From Fictibacillus terranigra (GTDB lineage: Bacteria; Bacillota; Bacilli; Bacillales; Fictibacillaceae), in NCBI RefSeq assembly GCF_030412265.1, contig NZ_JAUHLN010000006.1, forward strand, positions 186,001 to 250,000: a DNA stretch of 64,000 bases. Direction: 5' to 3'. Under the pieces are notes generated by a model, which worked only from the letters and a program-made list of their open reading frames with translations, was not told where the DNA came from and made no database searches. A program made the translations under genes and the position numbers. This document shows, one piece after another, positions 25,836 through 33,935 of this stretch (position 1 is its first letter; the number at the start of each line of letters is the position of its first letter).

Positions 25836-26420
25836 ATGGAAAAGGATAATTTGTACAGTGTAAAGGAAGCCATGATTTTCAGTCATAAATTCGCACAGAT
25901 CAGCAAAGCATTATGGAAAAGTGTAGAAAAAGACTGGCAGAATTGGATTAAGGATTACGGATTAAACATCAATGAACATCATATTTTGTGGATTGCTCAT
26001 CAATTAGAAGGCGCAAGCATTTCCGATATTGCAAAATTCGGGGTTATGCATGTATCTACGGCATTTAACTTTTCAAAAAAACTGGAGGAGCAAGGCTACC
26101 TTTCATTTTCAAAAAAGGAAAATGACAAGCGAAATACATACATTCAATTGACAGATAAGGGTGAAGAGCTTCTCTTGAAAACGATGGAAACGTATGATCC
26201 GGCAAGCTTTGGCGTCTTTTCCTCAGCACTGCCGATCAAGGAGCTCTACGGTAAGTTCCCTGACTTCCCTGAAATCATGTGCATGATCCGTAACCTGTAC
26301 GGAGAAGATTTCATGACGATCTTCAACAAGCTGGAGATGAAAATTGAAGAAACCATGGCGGAGAAAACACCTAACAACGTTATTCCGATCACTCCTGAGC
26401 TGGCCGGCGTTCACTCGTAA
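25836..26420 (+). CDS. scoC: MarR family transition-state regulator ScoC (Hpr)
   Basis: 194-residue MarR-type DNA-binding protein. The winged helix spans about residues 50-115 ([20 protein letters not shown], wing [14 protein letters not shown]). In B. subtilis ScoC represses extracellular protease genes and sporulation functions. Its 3' end overlaps yhaI on the other strand by ten bases. Neighbours yhaH and yhaI match the known locus. Confidence 0.92.
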   Translation: MEKDNLYSVKEAMIFSHKFAQISKALWKSVEKDWQNWIKDYGLNINEHHILWIAHQLEGASISDIAKFGVMHVSTAFNFSKKLEEQGYLSFSKKENDKRNTYIQLTDKGEELLLKTMETYDPASFGVFSSALPIKELYGKFPDFPEIMCMIRNLYGEDFMTIFNKLEMKIEETMAEKTPNNVIPITPELAGVHS

Positions 26421-26752
26421 CGCCGCGCCAAATCATACAGCTTATCCATAAGCTCAGGATAGACGCCTTGGGTACGGAGAGCTTGAATGGTTTCTCTCGG
26501 CTTCAGTTTCGAATTCAGCATTCCTGCAAAATGGAGAAGTAGAGGCAGGTACTGCACATAACCGCTCTCTTTCTGGACCTCAAAACGTCGTTGGAGTTCA
26601 TCGCACAATGAAAGGACATCTCCCACTTCGACTTCGCTCAGATGTTTTTCCATCACCAGCGTATAAAAGGGATATGTCCTTAAATTTATCGATTGTACAG
26701 TAAGCTGGTTATAGTATTCCAGCCGTTCAACACGTTCTTCAATCGTTTCCAT
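26411..26752 (-). CDS. yhaI: DUF1878 family protein YhaI
   Basis: About 113 residues, helical and soluble: [17 protein letters not shown] then [21 protein letters not shown] 26752 is six bases from CAGG; ATG 26758 would leave no spacing. Its stop lies inside the scoC coding end, a tail-to-tail overlap that could allow antisense interference. Function unknown. Confidence 0.8.
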   Translation of the reverse strand: METIEERVERLEYYNQLTVQSINLRTYPFYTLVMEKHLSEVEVGDVLSLCDELQRRFEVQKESGYVQYLPLLLHFAGMLNSKLKPRETIQALRTQGVYPELMDKLYDLARRYE

Positions 26753-26799
26753 CTTCATCCTGCTTTCTTATAGTCGATCTTTAGTTTCTATTGTATAGT

Positions 26800-26827
26800 A
26801 AAGCCGCCTTTTTTGTAAGGCGGCTTT
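26800..26827. terminator. hairpin between the DUF2140 gene and yhaI
   Basis: AAAGCCGCC / GGCGGCTTT stem with a loop carrying T6. On the minus strand it follows the DUF2140 stop; its T tail is weak there. Confidence 0.6.
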
Positions 26828-26856
26828 CTTCTTTTCTTCAAAAATTCTCCATTCGA

Positions 26857-27426
26857 TTATTTTCCAAACACGTCGATTGAAATATTGTTATTCGGCAGAT
26901 CGACCTCTTTGGCTTTTACTCTGATATGCTTTTTGTTGTCCATTTTGGTCAGCTGGACATGGATCACTTTTTCCTGCGGATATACTTTCACCCATTTTGG
27001 AAGTTTCACACTGTTTGATACCAGATTAAGCACTTGCTCACCTGGCAGATTTAACCGTCCAACCTGCACGTTTTTTTCATGTAAGGCTAGATCTCCATTA
27101 GGCAGCACTTCTGGTTCAAGGGACATCTGGTATACGATTTCACGTCCAAAAACATCTACACGCCCGAACAGCTTCATCTGATCCGTAAGCCTTACCTTAA
27201 GATCCAAATTTTTTTGTTCTTCAATTTCTTTGTTCATTAAAAAGACAGCCTGTTCTTTGCCGGTATGTATCGTGAATAATTTTTTGCCCGTCAGAGAGTC
27301 CCCTGCTTGTCCGGCCCGATCAAAGCCCTTCCCCCCCCCTGAAAATAACAGTGAGGCCACAACAACAATCACACTAACGATAACAGCAGCCAAGGCAAGG
27401 AAGCTCAGTTTCCATTTGTTATTCAT
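26857..27426 (-). CDS. DUF2140 (YpmS family) membrane-anchored protein
   Basis: 189 residues: one N-terminal helix (about 7-29), then an extracytoplasmic beta-rich domain with the family motifs VRLTDQMKLFGRVDVFGREI, MSLEPEVLPNGDL and LPKWVKVYPQEKVIHVQL. It resembles B. subtilis YpmS. Codons 31-33 lie in a run of nine G residues, a possible slippage point just after the membrane helix. Function unknown. Confidence 0.8.
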   Translation of the reverse strand: MNNKWKLSFLALAAVIVSVIVVVASLLFSGGGKGFDRAGQAGDSLTGKKLFTIHTGKEQAVFLMNKEIEEQKNLDLKVRLTDQMKLFGRVDVFGREIVYQMSLEPEVLPNGDLALHEKNVQVGRLNLPGEQVLNLVSNSVKLPKWVKVYPQEKVIHVQLTKMDNKKHIRVKAKEVDLPNNNISIDVFGK

Positions 27427-27516
27427 TTTCGTCCTCCATAACGTTGCTTTTTCCTATTCTTATTCTCCAACTTTTGTTAAAGTAAGAATGGTAGCTTTTT
27501 ATGGAGGTATTGTAAC

Positions 27517-27702
27517 ATGCCAGATATCATATTTGTAATTCTTGCCCCCGTTTTTTTATTTGTTTTTAATCTCCTCACCAATGAACTATGTTCTCGCAAA
27601 TCCATACCGGCTGAAACACAGCCCAATGTGTTCCGTACGATAAATGTTCTGATTACCATCCTTTTAATCAGTGCCTATGTAGAAAATATCTATACATATT
27701 AA
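27517..27702 (+). CDS. small two-helix membrane protein, function unknown
   Basis: 61 residues with hydrophobic segments at about 4-22 and 41-57 and a polar middle. GGAGG lies nine bases before the ATG and a long terminator follows at 27709, so expression is likely. Divergent from the DUF2140 gene. Not recognised. Confidence 0.6.
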   Translation: MPDIIFVILAPVFLFVFNLLTNELCSRKSIPAETQPNVFRTINVLITILLISAYVENIYTY

Positions 27703-27708
27703 ATTAAT

Positions 27709-27750
27709 GAAAACAAGAGGGGCGGCTGTTACCGCTCCTCTCTTGTTTTC
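27709..27750 (+). terminator. strong terminator after the small membrane protein gene
   Basis: GAAAACAAGAG plus GGGCGG pairs with CCGCTCC plus TCTCTTGTTTTC around a 6-base loop. A-rich and T-rich flanks suggest it works for both strands, including the YjcZ gene on the right. Confidence 0.85.
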
Positions 27751-27751
27751 A

Positions 27752-27835
27752 TTAGCAGAAACAAATGCATCCGATAATAATGAGTAGGATTATCAATACA
27801 ACAATCAGCTCAAAGCCGCCAGAAACACCGCCCAT
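27752..27835 (-). CDS. YjcZ-type sporulation microprotein 1
   Basis: 27 residues, start ATG 27835 behind GAGGAGG. Gly-rich start MGGVSGGFEL, one membrane helix LIVVLIILLIIIG, and a Cys-rich end CICFC. It is the first of three similar peptides in 450 bases. YjcZ-family peptides are small spore-associated membrane proteins. Confidence 0.75.
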   Translation of the reverse strand: MGGVSGGFELIVVLIILLIIIGCICFC

Positions 27836-27896
27836 TATATTACCTCCTCAGCAGAAAAAAAGCCCCCAGTTTACTACTATCACAGCCCGTGCTTAC

Positions 27897-27992
27897 TTAG
27901 CACCAGCCTCCCCAACATACACAACCGACGATGATCAACAGAATAAACAACACAACGATTAACGCAAAGCCTCTTCCATGTGTAGAACCCAT
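27897..27992 (-). CDS. YjcZ-type sporulation microprotein 2
   Basis: 31 residues, ATG 27992 behind AAAGGAGGTGG. MGSTHGRGFALIVV then LFILLIIVGCVCWGGWC: the same pattern of Gly-rich head, single hydrophobic helix and Cys/Trp tail as its two neighbours. The closest of the three to the consensus FALIVVLFILLIIVG. Confidence 0.8.
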   Translation of the reverse strand: MGSTHGRGFALIVVLFILLIIVGCVCWGGWC

Positions 27993-28103
27993 GATGCCAC
28001 CTCCTTTATTTCTTACGCTATCCTATGCAGCCTATTCCGCGGGCGCTTAGGCTATTGCCTGAAAACCAAAAGAAATTTTAAACTCTTGCCTAACTCCTTG
28101 TCC

Positions 28104-28199
28104 TTACCATACGAAGCAAGTACATCCAATAATTATCAATAAAATGAAAAGAATGACCAGAATTAAAAAGCTATGTCCAAAACCAGCACCGCATCCCAT
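28104..28199 (-). CDS. YjcZ-type sporulation microprotein 3
   Basis: 31 residues, ATG 28199 (or 28202) behind GGAGGAG. MGCGAGFGHSFLIL, then VILFILLIIIGCTCFVW. It faces away from prsA, so the 200-base gap between them holds two divergent promoters. Confidence 0.78.
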   Translation of the reverse strand: MGCGAGFGHSFLILVILFILLIIIGCTCFVW

Positions 28200-28412
28200 C
28201 ATCAATCTCCTCCTTTTTTCTTCTCCACATCATATAGTGATATGTCTAGGTTTGATTAGACGAATGTCACGGTTTTGAAAAATTTCCTTGCTGATATAAC
28301 AGTAAATATGTGTAATTTTTCTCATAATTCCGAGTATGAATAGGATTTTGTCCAATGTTTATGCTATAGTAGATACTGTGAAAATATTACTCGAACAGTG
28401 GGAGTGTGTCAG

Positions 28413-29294
28413 ATGAAAAAATGGTTATTATCCCTTGGACTTGCTGCGGGAGTCTTATCGCTGTCAGCGTGTAACTCCGGTGCAGGATCAGAGAAGGTTG
28501 TGGAATCCAAAGCTGGTGACATCACCAAGGATGAATTCTACAATGAGCTTAAGGCACAGTACGGAAATCAAGTCCTTAAGCAAATGGTAGATAACAAACT
28601 TCTCGAAAAAGAGTACAAGGTTACTAATAAAGAGATCGACAAAGAGATCGCCAACATCAAAAAACAGCTTGGCGGTGAAGACCAGTTCAAGCAGGCACTT
28701 CAACAAAATGGCATCAAGAATGAAAAAGACTTAAAAAAACTAGTGAAGACACAGCTTCTAAACAAAAAAGCAGCGACTGACGGTGTAAAAGTAACCGACG
28801 CTGAAATGAAAAAAGTATTTAACGAAAAATATAAAGAAGAAGTAAAAGCCAGCCATATCCTTGTGGATGACAAGAAAACAGCTGATGAAGTCAAAGCGAA
28901 ACTGGATAAGGGCGAGGACTTTGCTAAACTTGCGGAGAAGTATTCTAAAGACCCAGGCTCTAAATCCAAAGGCGGAGACCTTGGTTTCTTCGGTAAAGGC
29001 CAAATGGTGCCTGAATTTGATAAAGTAGCCTTCAAATTGAAACCTGGCCAAGTCAGCAATCCTGTTAAGTCTCAATTCGGCTACCATATTATCAAAGTCG
29101 TAGACAAGAAGACGAACAAGTTCGAAGATAAAAAGAAACAAATCAGCGAAGAATTGAAGCAGCAAAAAGCCAAGCCAACTGATGAAGTTATCACGAAGCT
29201 TCAGAAAGATGCTGACATTAAGATCAAAGATAAGGATCTAAAAGACGCACTTAAAAAGCAAGACACTCAAATGCCAACACAGCCACAGCAATAA
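28413..29294 (+). CDS. prsA: foldase lipoprotein PrsA
   Basis: Extracytoplasmic peptidyl-prolyl isomerase that folds secreted proteins at the membrane-wall interface; 293 residues. Lipobox LSLSAC with Cys20, SurA-like helical arms on both sides, and a parvulin domain (about 137-228) with VKASHILVDD, GGDLGFFGKGQMVPEF and FGYHIIKV. ATG 28413 has GGGAG upstream; the longer frame adds five residues without a site. A perfect 17-bp terminator follows. Location near scoC and yhaL is as in B. subtilis. Confidence 0.95.
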   Translation: MKKWLLSLGLAAGVLSLSACNSGAGSEKVVESKAGDITKDEFYNELKAQYGNQVLKQMVDNKLLEKEYKVTNKEIDKEIANIKKQLGGEDQFKQALQQNGIKNEKDLKKLVKTQLLNKKAATDGVKVTDAEMKKVFNEKYKEEVKASHILVDDKKTADEVKAKLDKGEDFAKLAEKYSKDPGSKSKGGDLGFFGKGQMVPEFDKVAFKLKPGQVSNPVKSQFGYHIIKVVDKKTNKFEDKKKQISEELKQQKAKPTDEVITKLQKDADIKIKDKDLKDALKKQDTQMPTQPQQ

Positions 29295-29301
29295 TGAGAT
29301 G

Positions 29302-29340
29302 CAAAACAGGGTGATTCCTTTCAGGAATCACCCTGTTTTG
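29302..29340 (+). terminator. terminator of prsA
   Basis: Perfect 17-bp stem AAAACAGGGTGATTCCT with a 3-base loop and TTTT end. Confidence 0.92.
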
Positions 29341-29375
29341 GCGAGGTATGCTCTTTTGTGAAAATGATATGATTG

Positions 29376-29490
29376 GTGAGTAAAGTTCGTAAAACCGTGA
29401 GTAACAGAGGAAAAACCGTGAGTAAATCGTGTCGAACCGCGAGTAAACGCATCAGTAAACCCTGCAAAACCGTGAGTAACCGCTCCCAAA
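29376..29490. repeat. 21-bp degenerate tandem repeats, unit GTGAGTAA-N8-AAACC
   Basis: Copies of G(T/C)GAGTAA begin at 29376, 29397, 29418, 29439 and 29472, with a partial one at 29451. The steps are 21, 21, 21, 12 and 21 bases, all multiples of three. The AAACC ends of the units are conserved and the middle eight bases vary. Both strands stay open through it (heptad-like KTVSN or FTHGF peptides), but no ribosome site is present, so I treat it as non-coding. Confidence 0.75.
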
Positions 29491-29495
29491 CAGCG

Positions 29496-29550
29496 AAAAA
29501 ACCGGCCTCTTCTGGGCTTTATCAAAACCCCGAACGGCCGGTTTCTTTTT
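29496..29550. terminator. terminator shared by the repeat region and yhaL
   Basis: AAACCGGCC / GGCCGGTTT stem with a 26-base loop, A6 on the left and TTTCTTTTTT on the right. Confidence 0.7.
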
Positions 29551-29822
29551 TAGTGATTTATTGGTTTACTTCTTCGCTCTCGCTCCTCAGCAATTCGTTT
29601 CATGAATACTTCCCCTTCTTGTTCGATCACTTTGAGGTCGAGTACCTTCTGTTCGGCACCGAGATTGTAGCTCCGATATCCGCTGAAGATGATGCCGGCG
29701 ACTACAAAGTACACCCAAAACGGTGTCAGTTCAAAAAAATATTGAAGAGGAGCGATAAATTCTTTTAACACAAAAGCAGCAACAAGTAAGACCCCAAGAC
29801 CCAGAGCTACATATCCTTTCAT
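29550..29822 (-). CDS. yhaL: sporulation protein YhaL family
   Basis: 90 residues, two hydrophobic segments (about 3-20 and 33-50). The tail reads VIEQEGEVFMKRIAEERERR, matching my memory of YhaL, which is about 20 residues shorter in B. subtilis. Membrane-associated sporulation protein of unknown biochemical role. Neighbour of prsA, as expected. Confidence 0.8.
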   Translation of the reverse strand: MKGYVALGLGVLLVAAFVLKEFIAPLQYFFELTPFWVYFVVAGIIFSGYRSYNLGAEQKVLDLKVIEQEGEVFMKRIAEERERRSKPINH

Positions 29823-29903
29823 TCCTATTCCTCCTAAGACAAGCTTCGTATTCCCATCTTATGATGCAAGGAAGGAAGTTATGTCACCCTCTTTGTTTTT
29901 TTC

Positions 29904-31214
29904 TTAACCAGCCGCGTTGGGTGCAACAGCTTTTTGTTTTTTAGCACTCTGTTGTTTTTTGTCCAGCAGGTTGAACATGATGTGATATAATCCTGCCCCA
30001 ACTACCGTCAACACGAAAAGCAGGAAGAACGTCCATCGAAATCCAATCCACATGGTTAGCGGTATGGTTAATGGAGCAAGGCTTCTGCCAATGGAATATC
30101 GAAGGCCAGCTGCAGCAAAATATTGCCCTCGCATATGTTCTGGAGCAAGCTTGGAGATAAAACTCTCCTGAATGCCGACCACCATCAACTCAGCGACCGT
30201 AAAGATGGTGATGGACAGGAACAGCAGCCAAAGCACGGTGGTGTTGCCGAACATCAGCATACTCACACCATATAAAAGTGTGGAGATCACAAAGACATTT
30301 CCTTCTCTGTACTTGTTCATCCATTTCGACATAAACACGGTTAACAGCGCGACCAATAAACCATTGGTGGATACGATGTAACCGAACGCTTTCTCTCCTG
30401 AAAGAGAAAATGACCAGTCACCGAGATGCAGCAGCGTCTGTACCGGCACTTTTTCTGTTGTATACACCGCGATAAGTAAATCAAGCTGCATAAAGGTCTG
30501 TGCGACAAGCACGCCGGCGAGAATAAACAGCAGGAACAGTTTATCCTTGGCGATGACCCGGTAATCTCTCAACTGATTCCACACGACCTCATTCCATTTT
30601 CTCTGCCCGCCGTTCTTATCCTCAACCAACGGTTTCTTTTCAGGAACCGTTTCCCTGATAAACTTTTGCAGCACGATCGTCAGGATGATACCAACAATCG
30701 TACAGGCCAGCAGCAATTCAAACCGGTAATCGAAAAAGAAGATGCTTCCTAATGCAGGTCCAAACACAACGGATATGTTTATGCTCGTATAGAAAACGGC
30801 AAACACTTCACTTCTGTTCTTCTCAGGCACAACGTCAGCGATCATGGCATGGCTTGCCGGCCAATATAGGGAGCCGAACAATCCTAACGCTGTAAACGCC
30901 ATGAAAGTAAGTGCCGGTGAATCCAGCCATGGTGAATTAGCTAGAGCGAACACAGCAAAGGAAACGGCCTGCCCGGCTCCTGCAACCACCATCATTTTCT
31001 TTCGCCCAAAAGTGTCCGCACAGTATCCGCCGACCAGGTTAGTGACGACACCCACTAATTGGGAAGCTACGAGCAGCATGCCGGCTTGCTCTTTTCCGAG
31101 TTCATCGGAAAAGTATATCGCCATGTACGGGAAAAACATCCAAAACAATAGATTAATTACGAACTCGCCCAAAAGCCGGACTTTAATGTTTCTGTCCCAA
31201 TCTTTCCACTTCAT
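29904..31214 (-). CDS. MFS transporter, drug-efflux type
   Basis: Twelve-helix major facilitator, about 436 residues. The loop 2-3 motif GGYCADTFGRKK and GPALGSIFFF (motif C-like, antiporter type) suggest proton-driven export. ATG 31214 follows AGAGTGATAGGG; GTG 31223 is an alternative. It interrupts the B. subtilis order yhaL-yhaM. A long hairpin element and a terminator (31303-31540) lie directly upstream, which suggests attenuation control. Separately, TTGATC-N17-TATGAA close to the gene could be its own promoter. Substrate unknown. Confidence 0.85.
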   Translation of the reverse strand: MKWKDWDRNIKVRLLGEFVINLLFWMFFPYMAIYFSDELGKEQAGMLLVASQLVGVVTNLVGGYCADTFGRKKMMVVAGAGQAVSFAVFALANSPWLDSPALTFMAFTALGLFGSLYWPASHAMIADVVPEKNRSEVFAVFYTSINISVVFGPALGSIFFFDYRFELLLACTIVGIILTIVLQKFIRETVPEKKPLVEDKNGGQRKWNEVVWNQLRDYRVIAKDKLFLLFILAGVLVAQTFMQLDLLIAVYTTEKVPVQTLLHLGDWSFSLSGEKAFGYIVSTNGLLVALLTVFMSKWMNKYREGNVFVISTLLYGVSMLMFGNTTVLWLLFLSITIFTVAELMVVGIQESFISKLAPEHMRGQYFAAAGLRYSIGRSLAPLTIPLTMWIGFRWTFFLLFVLTVVGAGLYHIMFNLLDKKQQSAKKQKAVAPNAAG

Positions 31215-31302
31215 CCCTATCACTCTCTTTTCATATGTTTCAATCCAATTGCGATCAACCGATCTCCTGAGCGGATAACCATGGAAAAGCAGAATTGGGC
31301 AT

Positions 31303-31345
31303 AAAAAAGCCTATAGCTGCGCATTCCACGTCAACTACAGGCTTC
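31303..31345 (-). terminator. intrinsic terminator between structured element and MFS gene
   Basis: Minus strand: AAGCCTGTAG / CTATAGGCTT stem with an 18-base loop followed by T6, 90 bases before the MFS start codon. Confidence 0.75.
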
Positions 31346-31358
31346 CATACGTGCTGAA

Positions 31359-31540
31359 GGCTATAGTATGACAAATGGTCCATTGCTCAAGAGAAAAGGT
31401 GATAACTAAATAAATCACACTGGTACGCTATAAACTTAAGGAAAAAATCGCCTTCCTTTAGCCATCAGGTACAGATTTTGATTTAGTTAGTTATTTAGCA
31501 GACACCTTTTCTTGAACAATGGGTTTCATTTGTCATAGCC
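31359..31540 (-). ncRNA. 182-bp long-hairpin element: candidate leader RNA, small RNA or MITE
   Basis: Four nested arms fold the element on itself. P1: GGCTAT..GACAAATG (31359-31377) with 31527-31540. P2: 22 bases 31380-31401 with 31503-31522 (CCATTG, TCAAG, AAAAGGTG paired). P3: 31402-31417 with 31479-31494, 15 of 16 paired. An inner AAGGAA/TTCCTT loop closes it. The only sizeable bulge is 31495-31502. On the minus strand TTGTCG-N17-TAAATT upstream could start it and the terminator at 31303 could end it. I do not recognise a known riboswitch class. Confidence 0.55.
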
Positions 31541-31592
31541 TCCATCTCATTTATCTCTCTCTAAATTTACCATATTCAAATTGTTACGACAA

Positions 31593-32552
31593 TTACTTTT
31601 TTGCTAATTCTTTTTCAAATAGTGGTTTATAAAGGCTTCGATTGTCCAGCGGGAAGATCTTTTCCGTGAATTCCCCAGGTTCTATCTTGCCGAGCGCCCT
31701 ATCCATCATATTGATTTTGGCATCAAAATTATCGATCATATGCAGGATTTCTGCCTCACGGATCATTGGAGCCTTAGGGCTTCCCCATTCCGGTTTACTG
31801 TGATGGCTTAGGACAAGATGCTGGAGAACGGTGACTTCCTCCCCTTCAATTTCCAGTTCTTTTGCAATAATTCCAATCTCATTTACCATGATGGAAATAT
31901 GGCCAAGAAGCTTTCCTTCCAATGTATAGTTGGCCGCCACCGGTCCGGACAGCTCGATAACTTTGCCCAAGTCATGAAGGATGATGCCGGAATAAAGAAG
32001 ATCGGTATTCAGTGATGGATAAAGGGAGGCTATTCCCTTGGCCAGATCCAGCATAGACACAACATGATACGCAAGTCCAGAAACAAATTCATGATGATTC
32101 TTTACGGCTGCCGGAAACTTAAAGAAATCATCCTGATATTTCTTTAAGAGGTTCCTTGTGATTCGTTGAATATTCGGGTTCTGCATCTCAAAAATATACT
32201 GGGTGATTTTCTCCATCATTACATCCTCTGCGAGGGGAGCTGTTTCTACAAAATCACCAATTTTCACGCCGTCCATTTCTGTTGCGGGCCGGATATGTTT
32301 GAGTTTCAGCTGCAGCTTCCCTCTATAGCTGCTCATATCACCAGTAACTTTGATCAACGCCTGAGGAACGTATTGATGCTCGTCCTCCGGTGAGCAGTCC
32401 CATAGCTTGGCATCGATATCTCCTGTCTGGTCTTGAAGAATCAGATTTAAAAACGGCTTTCCGTTGCTTGCAGTAGATTTGGTCGATGATTTGATCATCA
32501 AGTAGGAATCTACCACTTCTCCTACTTTGTAGTGAGCAAGACCTTTTTTCAT
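31593..32552 (-). CDS. yhaM: 3'-5' exoribonuclease YhaM
   Basis: 319 residues. N-terminal OB-fold nucleic-acid-binding domain (about 10-90, with [19 protein letters not shown]) and a C-terminal HD phosphohydrolase domain carrying [11 protein letters not shown] and [12 protein letters not shown], the metal ligands. YhaM trims RNA and single-stranded DNA 3' ends. In B. subtilis it belongs with yhaN and yhaO; here the two-component pair is inserted between yhaN and yhaM. Confidence 0.94.
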   Translation of the reverse strand: MKKGLAHYKVGEVVDSYLMIKSSTKSTASNGKPFLNLILQDQTGDIDAKLWDCSPEDEHQYVPQALIKVTGDMSSYRGKLQLKLKHIRPATEMDGVKIGDFVETAPLAEDVMMEKITQYIFEMQNPNIQRITRNLLKKYQDDFFKFPAAVKNHHEFVSGLAYHVVSMLDLAKGIASLYPSLNTDLLYSGIILHDLGKVIELSGPVAANYTLEGKLLGHISIMVNEIGIIAKELEIEGEEVTVLQHLVLSHHSKPEWGSPKAPMIREAEILHMIDNFDAKINMMDRALGKIEPGEFTEKIFPLDNRSLYKPLFEKELAKK

Positions 32553-32582
32553 TATGTCACCTCATAGTTTTTATCGTTTTCC

Positions 32583-33935
32583 TCACGTTTGACGGTCTTT
32601 CGGAAGGATTACCTCAAAAAGAATGCCCTCCTCTATATTCGTTACTTTTGGCGTTCCGCCATGCAGCTCCGCAATCCGGTTCACAATCGCCAGGCCCAGC
32701 CCGAACTGCCCTTTATTGCCTTTTCGGAACGGCAGGAAAAGGTTCTCCCTGTCCCTGTCAGAAAGCTGCTCCCCATCATTCCATACGCCAAGGGAGATAT
32801 TGTTTCCTTCTTCTTTTGCGGATAATATGATTTTGGACTTTGCGTATCTCATCGCGTTTTGAATGAAGTTCTCAAAAACGATGGTGATCTGCTCACGGTC
32901 GCCCCAGAATAAAACTTCATCACCCATGATGGAAAATTCGATATCATCCCGCTGAAAACGGAAACGGCTGATGATTTCCTCTGCCAGCACACCAAAATAG
33001 ATCATTTCCCACTGCAGGGTCTGTTGTTTCAGTGTATCAAGCTTTGTAAAATACAGCATGTTCTTTACCCGATTCTCCATCCGGTCAGCTTCACTTAAAA
33101 TGACATCCATCATGTCTTCGATGTTATTTTTCGGCATGATGCCGTCCTTGACCGACTGGGCATAGCTTTTAATCGTCATAACCGGAGTTTTCAGTTCATG
33201 GGAAGCATGCTGGATAAATGTCTTTTGAGCGGTGTCATACCGTATCAGGTTCTGGCGCATGGATTCAAACTGCTGCGAAAGCCTTTGAAATTCGTCATCT
33301 TCATGCCAGATAAACGGTTCTTTCCAGTTTCGCTTAGCGATCTGTTCAAAACGCTTCCCCAAAATCGTCAACGGAGCCCTAAGGTAGCGTGCCATCCAAA
33401 GAGCAGGAATGACCGCTATCATTCCGGTAAAGAATAAAATCCAAAGCAGCCGTGTCCATAGCCGGTCCACCATCTGATCACGGTACGTATCCCACATGTA
33501 GGAAATTAAATAAAAGTTCCCCTGAGAATTTGTTTCCAGCCTTTTCACGATGTAGAACAGTGTAGCATCGCCATACGTCAGTTCGTATTTCTTTTGATTG
33601 GCTCTTTGCTTGTAGGCATGTGAACTCATCTCTGCAAGCACATGATCAGGAATAAAATCCCCTTTTGTACCAAGATAGTCGTTCTTGATGACGACATGGC
33701 CAACAGAGCGGCCTAATTTTCTGCGCTCTATAAAATCGATCGATGTATCAGGCTGAGGAATCTCTTTATCCTGATCCATCAGTTGATCTTGTTCTATTTT
33801 GATAATTTTGTAGGTTTCATCAGTCATCGTCTTTTTAATAGAAAGCGGAAAGATAATTGCGAGAATAAGCCCTATGAGAAGGATTAAAAGGGCAAACGAT
33901 ATCCAGATTCTCTGTGTCAGATTCAAACGGATCAT
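32583..33935 (-). CDS. cssS: sensor histidine kinase, CssS-like (secretion stress)
   Basis: 450 residues: helix at 10-30, extracytoplasmic sensor (about 33-160), helix at 162-182, HAMP, HisKA with His246 (HASHELKTPV), and HATPase with NAMRYAKSK, LPFRKGNKGQFGLGLAIV. Sensor-region features such as DETYKIIKIEQ, DTYRDQ and VIPALWMARYL resemble CssS, which detects misfolded secreted protein and induces htrA and htrB. Start ATG overlaps the regulator stop by four bases. No htrA-type gene is in the window. Confidence 0.8.
   Translation of the reverse strand: MIRLNLTQRIWISFALLILLIGLILAIIFPLSIKKTMTDETYKIIKIEQDQLMDQDKEIPQPDTSIDFIERRKLGRSVGHVVIKNDYLGTKGDFIPDHVLAEMSSHAYKQRANQKKYELTYGDATLFYIVKRLETNSQGNFYLISYMWDTYRDQMVDRLWTRLLWILFFTGMIAVIPALWMARYLRAPLTILGKRFEQIAKRNWKEPFIWHEDDEFQRLSQQFESMRQNLIRYDTAQKTFIQHASHELKTPVMTIKSYAQSVKDGIMPKNNIEDMMDVILSEADRMENRVKNMLYFTKLDTLKQQTLQWEMIYFGVLAEEIISRFRFQRDDIEFSIMGDEVLFWGDREQITIVFENFIQNAMRYAKSKIILSAKEEGNNISLGVWNDGEQLSDRDRENLFLPFRKGNKGQFGLGLAIVNRIAELHGGTPKVTNIEEGILFEVILPKDRQT

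Noticed and set aside
29373-29768. Long plus-strand frame through the 21-bp repeats and yhaL
   Set aside because: No ribosome site, TTG start inside the repeat, and its second half is antisense to yhaL; repeats explain the open frame.
31359-31540. 6S RNA as identity of the long-hairpin element
   Set aside because: Overall length and rod shape fit, but 6S RNA needs a large symmetric central bubble; only an 8-base one-sided bulge is seen. Not excluded, only unsupported.
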